A stretch of DNA of 38,800 nt. It comes from Limnoraphis robusta CS-951. Lineage in GTDB: Bacteria; Cyanobacteriota; Cyanobacteriia; Cyanobacteriales; Microcoleaceae. The stretch is from assembly GCF_000972705.2 (NCBI RefSeq), contig NZ_LATL02000071.1, positions 1 through 38,800 of the forward strand, read 5' to 3'. The notes below the pieces were generated by a model, which searched no databases, was not told the origin of the DNA, and worked only from the letters and a program-made list of their open reading frames with translations. The translations under genes and the position numbers were made by a program. This document shows, piece after piece, positions 26,074 through 34,464 of the stretch (within the stretch, counting starts at the first letter, position 1; every line of letters begins with the position of its first letter).

Positions 26074-26182
26074 AAGTCAGTCAAACTTTAGCACCTAATA
26101 TGTATTCTTTTAATATTCATTTTCATCTTATACTAGAGAATCTAATCTTCTTCGTACTGGCGACCTCTTTTCTGGGAATTGT

Positions 26183-26210
26183 GGGTTTGGCATGGAGAAA
26201 TGCCTAGCCC
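26183..26210. repeat. Imperfect palindrome GGGTTTGGCAT / ATGCCTAGCCC
   Basis: The arms (26183-26193 and 26200-26210) pair at 9 of 11 positions with a 6-nt loop. TGCCTAGCCCT is repeated directly 17 nt on, at the start of the next gene. It resembles small dispersed palindromes of cyanobacteria and overlaps the expected initiation region. Confidence 0.6.
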
Positions 26211-26216
26211 TACAGC

Positions 26217-26633
26217 TTGCCTAGCCCTTTACCGGGATGGTTTAAAATTTGGTTTGGGACTGTACAGATTTTAGGATTATTACCGCCTTTGGGGGTTCTG
26301 CTGGTTTGGGGAATATGGGAGAAAAACTCAGTTGTATTGACTGTGTTTGCCTCTTATTTCCTGATGCTGGGTTTACAAATTATCACCGAATATTTGACCT
26401 TAAGAAAATTTCCCTCTGTAGTCTGGGTGATGGTTCCTTATTTATATTTACCTTATCGGATTTATCAATTATCCGAAGGTTTAACCCTCTTGAATGCTGA
26501 ACCTGAATTATTTTGGGTACGAACCGTATTAATTTTGCAAATCATCCTCTGGATTGGGAATTATGCTTTAGATTTAGCACAACTTCCTCGACTATTTCGT
26601 TGGGAAATATCAGAAAATAAGCCAACGTCTTAA
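26217..26633 (+). CDS. Membrane protein of unknown function
   Basis: A 138-aa hydrophobic protein with about four membrane helices (near residues 10-32, 38-58, 65-82 and 100-120) and motifs PYLYLPYRIYQL and NYALDLAQLPRLFRW. The start is uncertain. The frame opens with TTG at 26217 and has no upstream ATG; the ATG at 26200 is out of frame because of the duplicated TGCCTAGCCCT (offset 17 nt). If that duplication is recent, it has disturbed the original initiation site. I do not recognise the family. Confidence 0.6.
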   Translation: MPSPLPGWFKIWFGTVQILGLLPPLGVLLVWGIWEKNSVVLTVFASYFLMLGLQIITEYLTLRKFPSVVWVMVPYLYLPYRIYQLSEGLTLLNAEPELFWVRTVLILQIILWIGNYALDLAQLPRLFRWEISENKPTS

Positions 26634-26660
26634 GGAATATTATATTAACCGAATTGATTA

Positions 26661-26678
26661 CTCCGTAAATTTACGGAG
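26661..26678. promoter_or_regulatory. Perfect 18-bp palindrome CTCCGTAAATTTACGGAG
   Basis: A perfect dyad with no spacer lies between the membrane protein and the small XRE regulator, 107 nt before the latter's start. Its size and symmetry fit an operator for a dimeric helix-turn-helix protein, and autoregulation by the XRE protein is the simplest guess. It is not followed by a T-tract, so a terminator is less likely. Confidence 0.45.
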
Positions 26679-26785
26679 ATTAGCTTAAATTTTAGCACTA
26701 GCAAAATTTCAAAAGTTCAGCAATTTCGCTGTTGGCTTTTGCCCTGGAAATTGTATATCTTGAATATAGAGTATCGAATATTCCA

Positions 26786-27016
26786 ATGTCAGTAAGCACA
26801 TCGCAGGTTCCAATTTTAGTCCGCACCCTGAGACAGCGTTTAGGTTTGTCGCAAAAACAATTTGGGGAAAAATTGGGGGTTGTCTTTCAAACCGTTAACA
26901 ACTGGGAAAATGGCCGCACCATGCCAACTCGCATGGCTCAGATGCTGATCCGACAACAGTTGGAAAAGATGGGTGAGGAAGGAACGGATTTATTAGAGAA
27001 GTATTTTGGTGAATAA
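26786..27016 (+). CDS. Small XRE-family DNA-binding protein, copy 1
   Basis: A 76-aa protein that is almost only a Cro/CI-type helix-turn-helix: TLRQRLGLSQKQFGEKLGVVFQTVNNWENG (about residues 13-42), then a short helical tail ending DLLEKYFGE. The start is the ATG at 26786 because upstream sequence of the same frame has no family features; no clear Shine-Dalgarno is seen. It is similar over its whole length to the gene at 30273-30542, including the LLxxYFG ending. No toxin gene accompanies it. A perfect palindrome upstream may be its operator. Confidence 0.8.
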   Translation: MSVSTSQVPILVRTLRQRLGLSQKQFGEKLGVVFQTVNNWENGRTMPTRMAQMLIRQQLEKMGEEGTDLLEKYFGE

Positions 27017-27119
27017 CTTTGTTGTTGCCAAAACCTTACATCCAGGGTGAAATTACTAATTTTGATTGAAAGACGAGTACAAACGCACTATTTTCTGAAA
27101 TGAGTTGAGGTTAGTTATC

Positions 27120-27311
27120 ATGTTAGCATTTACAGGTAGATTAATTGTATTTCTTTCGCTGTTAACCTGGAGAATCCTAGAGTCAGTCGTTCATCTGACT
27201 CTCCGTTTAATTATTGTATCTTTAAATTCAGCTTGGAAAAATCTAAGTCTTTTGATGTCTGACTTTCTATCTGGACTTCTCCACCGTCAAACCGATTTGT
27301 CAATCAAATAA
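27120..27311 (+). CDS. Possible small membrane protein, unknown
   Basis: A 63-aa hydrophobic ORF that begins LAFTGRLIVFLSLLTWRILE and continues as an amphipathic second helix. GAGG lies 9 nt before the ATG at 27120. There is no recognised family and no supporting operon, so it could be spurious. Confidence 0.35.
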   Translation: MLAFTGRLIVFLSLLTWRILESVVHLTLRLIIVSLNSAWKNLSLLMSDFLSGLLHRQTDLSIK

Positions 27312-27398
27312 TCAATAAACGCTAACGGGTTGAACTCACGGCTGTTTCATTCGTCAAAAATTTGGTGCAGAAAAGCGAAAGATAATTAATATATTGTC

Positions 27399-27437
27399 GG
27401 CGATCATTCTTTGAGTCTTTGTTGGAGAATGATCGCC
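27399..27437 (+). terminator. Perfect 12-bp hairpin, possible terminator
   Basis: GGCGATCATTCT (27399-27410) pairs perfectly with AGAATGATCGCC (27426-27437), loop 15 nt, followed by ATTTCTTC. The T-tract is weak. It would end transcription from the XRE and small membrane ORF region. Confidence 0.5.
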
Positions 27438-27507
27438 ATTTCTTCGGAGACGACTGATAAAAAGTAATTCAGTTTTTGTCTGTTGGGGCGGATTCTTTCA
27501 AGAATGA

Positions 27508-27615
27508 TATAGCAGTTTTCAGTTCTGTGAGGTATAACACCGATTGGGTAGAAACCCGGTTTCTGCTAGAAACCGGGTTTCTGGTTTGTACCTCATAGGA
27601 GCGCACACCGCTATA
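27508..27615. mobile_element. MITE-like palindromic element, copy 2 (108 bp)
   Basis: The 5' end TATAGCAGTTTTCAG and the reverse complement of the 3' end (TATAGCGGTGTGCGC) align over about 30 nt at roughly three of four positions, including a shared TGAGGTA, giving imperfect terminal inverted repeats. The centre has opposed AGAAACCCGGTTTCT and AGAAACCGGGTTTCT segments. It is nearly identical to copy 1 at 5634 apart from a 9-bp difference and a few substitutions. It has no coding capacity. Confidence 0.78.
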
Positions 27616-27641
27616 AGAGTTAGAGATCACTGTAATCAACC

Positions 27642-27673
27642 CGCCTCTACGACGTTTAAAATGTGTAGAGGCG
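27642..27673 (-). terminator. Hairpin downstream of ppsA
   Basis: CGCCTCTAC (27642-27650) pairs perfectly with GTAGAGGCG (27665-27673), loop 14 nt. It lies 26 nt beyond the ppsA stop on the minus strand. There is no T-run, so it could be a 3'-end stabiliser or dispersed repeat instead of a terminator. Confidence 0.45.
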
Positions 27674-27698
27674 AATAACGACTGTGAGGTGATAATAT

Positions 27699-30098
27699 TT
27701 ATTGAATGCGTTGACTTTCCACTTCCGCCACCCGTCGTTTCACCTTCACCACACTATCAGGATTTAAGGAAATCGAATCAATTCCCGCCTCGACTAAAAA
27801 CTCAGCAAAATCAGGATGATCGCTGGGGGCTTGACCACAAATTCCGACTTTTCGCCCGGCTTCATGGGCGGTTTTAATTAAACGTTGAATCATCCGTTTA
27901 ACAGCCAAATCTCGTTCATCAAATAACTCAGCTAATTCTCCAGAATCCCGATCTACGCCTAATACTAACTGCGTCAAATCATTACTTCCAATGGAAAACC
28001 CATCAAAGCGTTTTGCAAACTCATCTGCCAATTCCACATTAGAAGGAAGTTCACACATCACATAAACCTGTAAACCGTTTTCACCCCGTTTTAAGGCATT
28101 ACTTTCTAACACTTCTAATACCCGATCCGCCTCTTTTAACGTGCGACAGAAGGGAATCATAATAATCACATTATCCATCCCAATCACTTCTCGCACATAT
28201 TTAATTGCCTTGCATTCTAACGCAAACCCTTCACGATAGCGATCGCTATAATACCGCGAAGCCCCGCGAAACCCTAACATGGGATTAGCTTCAACTTTTT
28301 CAAACTGTTGACCCCCAATTAAATCCGCATATTCATTGGTTTTAAAATCACTCATTCGCACAATTACAGGTTTAGGATATTGAGAAGCGGCAATTTTTGC
28401 AATTCCCCGCGATAACAAATCCACAAAATAATCCGTTTTATCCTCATATCCGTGCGTCATTTCAGAAATTTGATGACGAATCGAAAAATTCGTAACTTTG
28501 TCAAAATGAACCAACGCCATTGGGTGAACTTTAATGATATTATTAATCAAAAATTCCATCCGGGCTAACCCAATACCATCGGCGGGAAGTTGCCACCAAC
28601 GAAACGCCGCCGTCGGACTGCCAATATTCATCATAATCTTCGTTTTTGTGGCTGGAATATCCAACAAACTGACAGCTTCTGACTCAAAATCTAACAAGCC
28701 TTCATAAACATATCCTTCCTCACCTTCTGCACAAGAAATCGTTACTTCTCGTCCCGCTTCTAACAATTCTGTTGCCTTTCCCGTTCCGACAATTGCCGGA
28801 ATTCCTAACTCCCGACTAATAATAGCAGCATGACAGGTTCTTCCGCCATGATCGGTGACAATTCCCGCCGCTTTTTTCATAATGGGAACCCAATCTGGAT
28901 CAGTCATTTCTGTTACCAGAATCGTTCCTTCTGTAAACTGTTCAATATCCGTAACATTGCGAATCAAACAGACTTTTCCACTGGCAATAGCATCCCCAAC
29001 ACTCAACCCCACTAACAAACGATCGCTTTGTTGTGTCAGCGAATAAGTCTTTAAAACACCTGCCTGTTTTTGAGATTGTACCGTTTCTGGACGGGCTTGC
29101 ACCACATATAATACACCCGTATCGCCATCTTTTGCCCATTCAATATCCATCGGACATTTATAATGGTCTTCAATCAATTTCGCCCATTTTGCCAGTTGTA
29201 AAACTTCCTCATCTTCTAAGGAAAAAGATTGTAATTCATAGAGAGACGTTTGCACCGTTCGCGTTGTTTTTGTTGTTCCCAACGCATAGATCATTTTTTC
29301 CTGCTTATTCCCCAAACTTTTCTCAATAATCGGTTTTAATTCAGGCTGCTTTAACAACGGTTTAAAAACCCGATATTGATCAGGCGTGACTGAACCTTGA
29401 ACCACTAATTCTCCCAAACCCCAAGCGGCGGTAATCAAAATATCATTAGGAAAACCAGTTTCTGGATCAATTGAAAACATCACTCCCGAACAAGCCTTAT
29501 CCGATCGCACCATTTTTTGAATGACAATCGATAGGGCAACATCCATATGATTATACCCTTTTGTTTCCCGATAACTAATTGCCCGATCTGTGAATAAAGA
29601 CGCATAACATTTGCGGCAAGCCTCCAAAACTTCCTCAGTTCCAGTAATATTGAGATAGGTTTCTTGTTGTCCAGCAAAACTAGCATCCGGTAAATCTTCA
29701 GCCGTAGCACTACTGCGAACCGCCACATCAACTTCTTCTAAATTATAACGATCAGACAGTTGACGATAACCTTCCCGAATGACTTCGGCAATTGCATCAG
29801 GAAACCGAGAACGAACCAATAAACGACGAATGGTTTTTCCCGCTTTTTCTAAGGAAATTTCTCCGGCTTGAAACTGTTCAATTTGATACAGAATTTTCGC
29901 TTGAAGATTGTTAGCCTCGATAAATTCCCAGTAAGTTTGAGCCGTAATTGCAAAGCCATCGGGAACCCGAATTCCTTGAGATTTTAGAGATTGTACCATC
30001 TCTCCCAAAGAAGCATTTTTCCCGCCCACAGTGGGAACATCACCAACCCGAATATTTTCAAACCAACGAATATAGGAATTTTCCTGAGTCATGGTCAT
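27699..30098 (-). CDS. ppsA: Phosphoenolpyruvate synthase
   Basis: A 799-aa enzyme that converts pyruvate, ATP and water to PEP, AMP and phosphate. The N-terminal ATP-binding domain has VGGKNASLGEM (about residues 24-34) and AVRSSATAEDLPDASFAGQQET. The central phosphohistidine domain has GGRTCHAAII with His423. The C-terminal PEP/pyruvate barrel has GIGLARMEFLI, IGSNDLTQLVLGVDRDS and GICGQAPSD with the catalytic Cys. Full length for the family. The start is ATG 30098, with AGGAG 5 nt upstream; a second ATG six nt on (30092) is possible. Confidence 0.95.
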   Translation of the reverse strand: MTMTQENSYIRWFENIRVGDVPTVGGKNASLGEMVQSLKSQGIRVPDGFAITAQTYWEFIEANNLQAKILYQIEQFQAGEISLEKAGKTIRRLLVRSRFPDAIAEVIREGYRQLSDRYNLEEVDVAVRSSATAEDLPDASFAGQQETYLNITGTEEVLEACRKCYASLFTDRAISYRETKGYNHMDVALSIVIQKMVRSDKACSGVMFSIDPETGFPNDILITAAWGLGELVVQGSVTPDQYRVFKPLLKQPELKPIIEKSLGNKQEKMIYALGTTKTTRTVQTSLYELQSFSLEDEEVLQLAKWAKLIEDHYKCPMDIEWAKDGDTGVLYVVQARPETVQSQKQAGVLKTYSLTQQSDRLLVGLSVGDAIASGKVCLIRNVTDIEQFTEGTILVTEMTDPDWVPIMKKAAGIVTDHGGRTCHAAIISRELGIPAIVGTGKATELLEAGREVTISCAEGEEGYVYEGLLDFESEAVSLLDIPATKTKIMMNIGSPTAAFRWWQLPADGIGLARMEFLINNIIKVHPMALVHFDKVTNFSIRHQISEMTHGYEDKTDYFVDLLSRGIAKIAASQYPKPVIVRMSDFKTNEYADLIGGQQFEKVEANPMLGFRGASRYYSDRYREGFALECKAIKYVREVIGMDNVIIMIPFCRTLKEADRVLEVLESNALKRGENGLQVYVMCELPSNVELADEFAKRFDGFSIGSNDLTQLVLGVDRDSGELAELFDERDLAVKRMIQRLIKTAHEAGRKVGICGQAPSDHPDFAEFLVEAGIDSISLNPDSVVKVKRRVAEVESQRIQ

Positions 30099-30272
30099 TT
30101 TTGCTCCTGGGTTTTAGCGGTTCTCTTCAATTATGACAAACCTTTTTCGAGAGTAGTGTCAGAAAATCTCAGTTCATAGTTAACGGATCAGTGCAGGCGG
30201 GGAGCGGGAATTGGATTGATCATTCTATTTCCATTTAACAATTCAATCCACCCGAACAGAAGTGTTATAATT

Positions 30273-30542
30273 TTAGTTATTCATTTGACTTTGGTCATCT
30301 CCAAAATATAGAATTAATAAATCCGACCCGTCCTGTTCCATTTCAATCAACTTTTGTTTAATCACAGACAAAGCCAACTGAGACGGTCTGGTATGTCCCC
30401 GTTCCCAACGATTAACCGTCTGAAACGAAACGCCCAACTGTGCCGCCAGTTTTTCCTGGGAAAGCCCTAAGCGTTTGCGTAACGTTAAAATCAGAATTGG
30501 GAAGTTTTTTTTCAGATTTAAAAACACCATTTCCATAACCAT
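30273..30542 (-). CDS. Small XRE-family DNA-binding protein, copy 2
   Basis: An 89-aa Cro/CI-type helix-turn-helix protein: TLRKRLGLSQEKLAAQLGVSFQTVNRWERG, then a short tail with LLILYFGDD. The start is ATG 30542, set by GGAGG 5 nt upstream; ATG codons two and four positions later are alternatives. It is paralogous to the gene at 26786-27016. It sits upstream of ppsA on the same strand and divergent from the S9 peptidase; targets are unknown. Confidence 0.85.
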   Translation of the reverse strand: MVMEMVFLNLKKNFPILILTLRKRLGLSQEKLAAQLGVSFQTVNRWERGHTRPSQLALSVIKQKLIEMEQDGSDLLILYFGDDQSQMNN

Positions 30543-30756
30543 TTCAACCTCCAAATCTCAAAAATCAACAAATGGTATAACAACCGTCTATTTATATTAT
30601 TCGTCTTCAGTCCGATTCAAACTTCCTCTGAAGGGATGAACAGATCGGGTGAACATCAACCCTGTCGCCTCTGGTCAAAATCAACTGAAAGCCATGAATT
30701 TCCCCCTTGAAGCCACATTTCACGTCAAAATAGAGAAAGTCAAAGCCAAGAAAACC

Positions 30757-32661
30757 ATGACCACAGCAACAGCACAACAGACAGAAACCCAACTTCCGCC
30801 TTTAATTTCCCGTGATATCCTCTTCGGCAACCCGGAACGAACCAGTCCGTCTTTGTCACCCAATGGCAAATACCTCGCCTATATCGCCCCAGACGACAAA
30901 AACGTTCTCCAGGTGTGGCTGCGAACCGTCGGACAAGAAGATGATCGCCAACTCACCGCAGACAAAAAACGAGGAATTCGCGGCTTTTTCTGGACGTACA
31001 GCCCCGATCAACTGATCTACGCCCAAGACTCCGACGGCGACGAAAACTGGCATTTATATCTGGTGAACATTCAATCTAATATTGTCCGGGACTTAACCCC
31101 CTTTCAAGGGGTGCGAGCGCAAGTTGTCGATCTCGATCACAACTTCCCCGAAGAACTGTTAGTCGGGATGAACCTAAAAAACCCCCAAGTCTTTGACGTT
31201 TATCACGTTAACCTGAAAACCGGGGCGGTGGAATTTCATACCGAAAACCCAGGAAACATCGTCGGTTGGACAGCAGACAGTCAGTTTCAAATTCGCGCCG
31301 CTTCCGCCACAACCCCCGATGGCGGTTATGATTTGTTGTATCGAGAAACCCCTGAAAAAGATTGGGAAACCCTGCGTCATTGGGGACCAGACGAAGAAGG
31401 CGGGGCAGTTTTCTTCTCTAACGACGGCAAAACCCTGTATATTGTGGGAAATCACGACGCTAACGCCGCACGTTTAATTGCGTTTGATCTGGCCACCCGC
31501 AGCGAAACCGTGATCGCCGAAGATCCGCAGTATGACGTCGGGGGAGTTCTCGCCCATCCCACCACCCGCAACATAGAAGCCGTTTCCTTTTATAAAGATA
31601 AAGAAGAATGGATCTTCCTCGACTCGGAAATAGAAGCCGACTTAAACGCCATTAAAGCTATTCGTCCTGGTGAATTTGGCATTCGTCGCATCCTCACCGA
31701 TGAGAAATGGTTAGTCAGTTTTGTTGATGATGATGGCCCGGTTTCCTACTACGTTTATGATCGCGCCTCCAAAACCAACACCTTTCTCTTTACCAACAAA
31801 CCCAAACTCGAAGGGTTACAACTCGCCCCAATGGAACCGATGTCTTTCACGGCGAGAGACGGCTTAACTATTCATGGTTATCTCACCAAACCCGTTGGCG
31901 TTTCCACTCCGGTTCCCACCGTCATGCTGGTACATGGTGGCCCCTGGGCGCGAGATTTTTGGGGCTATGACTCCGAAGCCCAATGGTTAGCCAACCGAGG
32001 GTATGCCGTTTTACAGCTAAACTTCCGGGGTTCGACAGGATACGGGAAAGCCTTTGTCAATGCAGCTAACCGCGAATGGGCGGGGAAAATGCACGATGAC
32101 TTAATTGATGGCGTGAATTGGCTCGTTGAAAATAATATCGCCCAACGCGATAAAATCGCCATTATGGGTGGTTCCTATGGCGGTTATGCCACATTAGTCG
32201 GGTTGACATTTACGCCGGAAGTGTTTGCTTGTGGGGTGGATATTGTTGGCCCGAGTAATTTAGTCACCCTCATGCAGAGTATTCCGCCTTACTGGGAACC
32301 GATTCGTGCTAATTTTTATCATCGAGTGGGTAATCTGGAAACAGAGGAGGAATTTTTGAAGTCCCGATCGCCTTTATTTTTTGTCGATCGAATTCAAAAA
32401 CCGCTATTAATTGCACAAGGGGCGAATGATCCGAGAGTTAAACAGGCTGAAAGTGAACAAATTGTTGAAGCCATGAAACAAGCCGGAAAACCGATTGAGT
32501 ATGCTTTATATACAGACGAAGGACATGGGTTCGCTCGTCCTGAAAATCGGTTACACTTCTATGCGATCGCTGAAGAATTTCTCGCCAAATATTTAGGGGG
32601 TCGGTTTGAACCGATTAATGAAATTTCCGGTCATTCAGGAGTGGTTCAATCTTTTAGTTAA
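30757..32661 (+). CDS. S9 family serine peptidase (prolyl oligopeptidase / acylaminoacyl-peptidase type)
   Basis: A 634-aa cytoplasmic peptidase with an N-terminal beta-propeller (about residues 15-370; repeated blade motifs such as SPNGKYLAY and YSPDQLIYAQDSDGDENWHLY) and a C-terminal alpha/beta hydrolase domain. The triad is visible: Ser473 in GGSYGGY, Asp558 in GANDPRV and His590 in EGHGF. The oxyanion region HGGPWARDFWG and NFRGSTGYGK are present. The start is ATG 30757; the frame is open upstream to 30649, but that part lacks family features. It is divergent from the XRE gene. Confidence 0.92.
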   Translation: MTTATAQQTETQLPPLISRDILFGNPERTSPSLSPNGKYLAYIAPDDKNVLQVWLRTVGQEDDRQLTADKKRGIRGFFWTYSPDQLIYAQDSDGDENWHLYLVNIQSNIVRDLTPFQGVRAQVVDLDHNFPEELLVGMNLKNPQVFDVYHVNLKTGAVEFHTENPGNIVGWTADSQFQIRAASATTPDGGYDLLYRETPEKDWETLRHWGPDEEGGAVFFSNDGKTLYIVGNHDANAARLIAFDLATRSETVIAEDPQYDVGGVLAHPTTRNIEAVSFYKDKEEWIFLDSEIEADLNAIKAIRPGEFGIRRILTDEKWLVSFVDDDGPVSYYVYDRASKTNTFLFTNKPKLEGLQLAPMEPMSFTARDGLTIHGYLTKPVGVSTPVPTVMLVHGGPWARDFWGYDSEAQWLANRGYAVLQLNFRGSTGYGKAFVNAANREWAGKMHDDLIDGVNWLVENNIAQRDKIAIMGGSYGGYATLVGLTFTPEVFACGVDIVGPSNLVTLMQSIPPYWEPIRANFYHRVGNLETEEEFLKSRSPLFFVDRIQKPLLIAQGANDPRVKQAESEQIVEAMKQAGKPIEYALYTDEGHGFARPENRLHFYAIAEEFLAKYLGGRFEPINEISGHSGVVQSFS

Positions 32662-32704
32662 TTCTGAAAAAAGCGAGTTAACAACTCAAAATTAATCAGT
32701 TTTT

Positions 32705-32738
32705 GGGCGGGTTACTGTAAACTGTAATGAACCCGCCC
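32705..32738. repeat. Perfect 9-bp inverted repeat GGGCGGGTT / AACCCGCCC
   Basis: The arms at 32705-32713 and 32730-32738 are separated by 16 nt. It lies between the S9 peptidase and pilM. There is no T-tract. It resembles dispersed cyanobacterial GC-rich palindromes and may act as a weak terminator. Confidence 0.55.
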
Positions 32739-32806
32739 CTACAAAATTACTGAACTTCAGAACTCTTTAAAATTAAAATCAAAAATACGGTTCACAATTA
32801 ACAACT

Positions 32807-33898
32807 ATGGTCAGCTTTTTTAAAGGTCTTTTTTCTGGCAAAAAACCGGGAGTTGGGATAGAATTAGCTTCCGAACGCATTCATGTTGTAGAACTGCGAA
32901 GAAAAGGAAATGATTTAAGATTAATTAATATTGCCACAACTCCCGTGCCTGAAGATGTCGTTCAAGATGGGCAAATCATTGATACACCGACAATGGCAGA
33001 GTTAATTCAGTCTACTTTAGCCGATAAAAATATTAAGACAAAACGAGTGGCTACAGCCATTCCAGGGCGAGAAGCGGTGACTCGTTTGATCTCGGTTCCA
33101 GCCGAACTCAACGAAGAAGAACTCAAAGATTATATGAACGCCGAAGCCGGACTTTACTTGCCATTTTCTCGGGAAGAAGCCGACGTTGACTATCAGAAAT
33201 TGGGAATGTTTGTCGATGAAGACGGCATCGAAAAAATGCAAGTTTTGTTAGTGGCAACGCGCAAAGAAGTAACAGATACTTACTTAGAAACCTTTGAACA
33301 AGCCGAACTGAAAGTAGACGTCATAGAAGTTAGTAGTTTTGCGCTGATTCGCTCGCTCAAAAATCAACTAGAACAATTTTCCTCATCAGAAGCTGCGATT
33401 ATTGCCGATCTCGAATTTGATAGTACAGAACTCGCCATTGTTGTCAATGGAATCCCGCAATTTAATCGAACCATTCCCATCGGATTATTTCAAGTTCAAA
33501 CGGCATTGAATAATGCCATGAATTTGCCCCCATCGAGAGACGTCAGCGAATTGCAAGCCATGACCCTTCCGGTGACTGATACAATGGGAGCATTAAGCGA
33601 TCCTAATCCCGGCACAAACGCGATTATTAAAATTCTCTCAGAACTCGCCGATGAACTCCGGCGTTCCATTGATTTTTATATTAATCAAAGCGACGGTTTA
33701 GAGATTGCCCAACTTCTACTCGCAGGCCCAGGGGCTTCCATTGGGCAACTCGACGAGTTCTTCATGCAGCGTTTAGCCATGCCAGCCACTCAAGTTGATC
33801 CGGTTGAAATGCTGTCATTGCAAAGCGATCAAGAGATTCCACCCGAGCAACGTGCTAGCTTAGGAGTGGCGTTAGGTTTGGGAATGCGGGTGATCTAA
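32807..33898 (+). CDS. pilM: Type IV pilus assembly protein PilM
   Basis: A 363-aa actin-like ATPase of the PilM family, a cytoplasmic protein that binds the N-terminal tail of PilN and links the inner-membrane alignment complex to the pilus motors. Seen: GVGIELASERIHVVELRRKG (phosphate-1-like start), AIPGREAVTRLISVPAELNEEEL, YMNAEAGLYLPF, and IIADLEFDSTELAIVVNG (phosphate-2-like), with LLAGPGASIGQLDEF near the end. Normal length. In most cyanobacteria pilN follows directly; here an IS607-like element lies between them. Confidence 0.93.
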   Translation: MVSFFKGLFSGKKPGVGIELASERIHVVELRRKGNDLRLINIATTPVPEDVVQDGQIIDTPTMAELIQSTLADKNIKTKRVATAIPGREAVTRLISVPAELNEEELKDYMNAEAGLYLPFSREEADVDYQKLGMFVDEDGIEKMQVLLVATRKEVTDTYLETFEQAELKVDVIEVSSFALIRSLKNQLEQFSSSEAAIIADLEFDSTELAIVVNGIPQFNRTIPIGLFQVQTALNNAMNLPPSRDVSELQAMTLPVTDTMGALSDPNPGTNAIIKILSELADELRRSIDFYINQSDGLEIAQLLLAGPGASIGQLDEFFMQRLAMPATQVDPVEMLSLQSDQEIPPEQRASLGVALGLGMRVI

Positions 33899-34181
33899 TT
33901 TCAAGTTGGGGAGCGCCGATGGGGGATTTCGCTATCATGGACATAGTTATCAATGATCACCTTCGGGAAATTCTAACTGGAATGAGTGAATTAGTGTTAA
34001 AAAGCTTAATCTCAAACATTCCCTCTGTTGCTAGGATAAGCGAAGGAAATCCTCGATCACCCGTCTAAAATTTACACTTACAATGATGCCCTCAAGCCCT
34101 AAACAAATCCTCAGAGCTAAGACTTAATTGACAGTTTCAGGTACAACACGGTACTCTAGGTGCGTTAATAACCCCAATTAG
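33899..34181. other. Gap between pilM and the IS607 tnpA remnant
   Basis: A 283-nt stretch without a convincing gene. The last 50 nt contain AACACGGT (34145-34152), shared with the element's right end, and probably are the IS left end. The first 230 nt show nothing recognisable; they are longer than a normal pilM-pilN spacer. Confidence 0.5.
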
Positions 34182-34464
34182 ATGACCAAGTACCTGAAGC
34201 CCAAAGAAGCCGCTAAATATTTGGGGTAAATGTTAGGATTAGGCGTGTAGAGGGAAACAAGGCTATGATCGCACGCCCTCAAAACCCCCAGATCGACAGC
34301 GTAGATATGACCTTAGAAATTGTGAGTTGATTGTTCTCAACCCAAAAGAACTTTCACCACAGTCAGAAATGGTCGAAGACATTCGAGCAATACTGCACTG
34401 TTTTTCTAATCAATTGTATGGACTAAGAAAGTACAAAACTCAAGCTCTCGAACGACCCAGAACT
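34182..34464 (+). pseudogene. IS607 TnpA serine recombinase, decayed
   Basis: It starts MTKYLKPKEAAKYLG, a MerR-like helix-turn-helix, and hits a stop at 34227-34229 after an apparent 1-nt deletion. Homology resumes in other frames as VNVR..RRVEG and then RTPSKPPDRQRRYDL, the end of the DNA-binding domain. The frame then jumps to VLNPKELSPQSEMVEDIRAIL and CFSNQLYGLRKYK, the C-terminal end of IS607 recombinases. The catalytic serine domain between them is deleted. The element therefore cannot move by its own recombinase. Confidence 0.82.

Larger units (their letters stand above)
27312..27698. other. Repeat-filled gap before the ppsA 3' end
   Basis: A 387-nt non-coding stretch with three structured parts: a perfect 12-bp hairpin at 27399-27437, MITE copy 2 at 27508-27615, and a 9-bp hairpin at 27642-27673. 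No gene is seen. Confidence 0.7.

Noticed and set aside
5634..27615. Firm target-site duplication for the MITE-like copies
   Set aside because: Only TA is shared at the ends, and the element termini themselves read TATA, so a duplication cannot be distinguished from element sequence.
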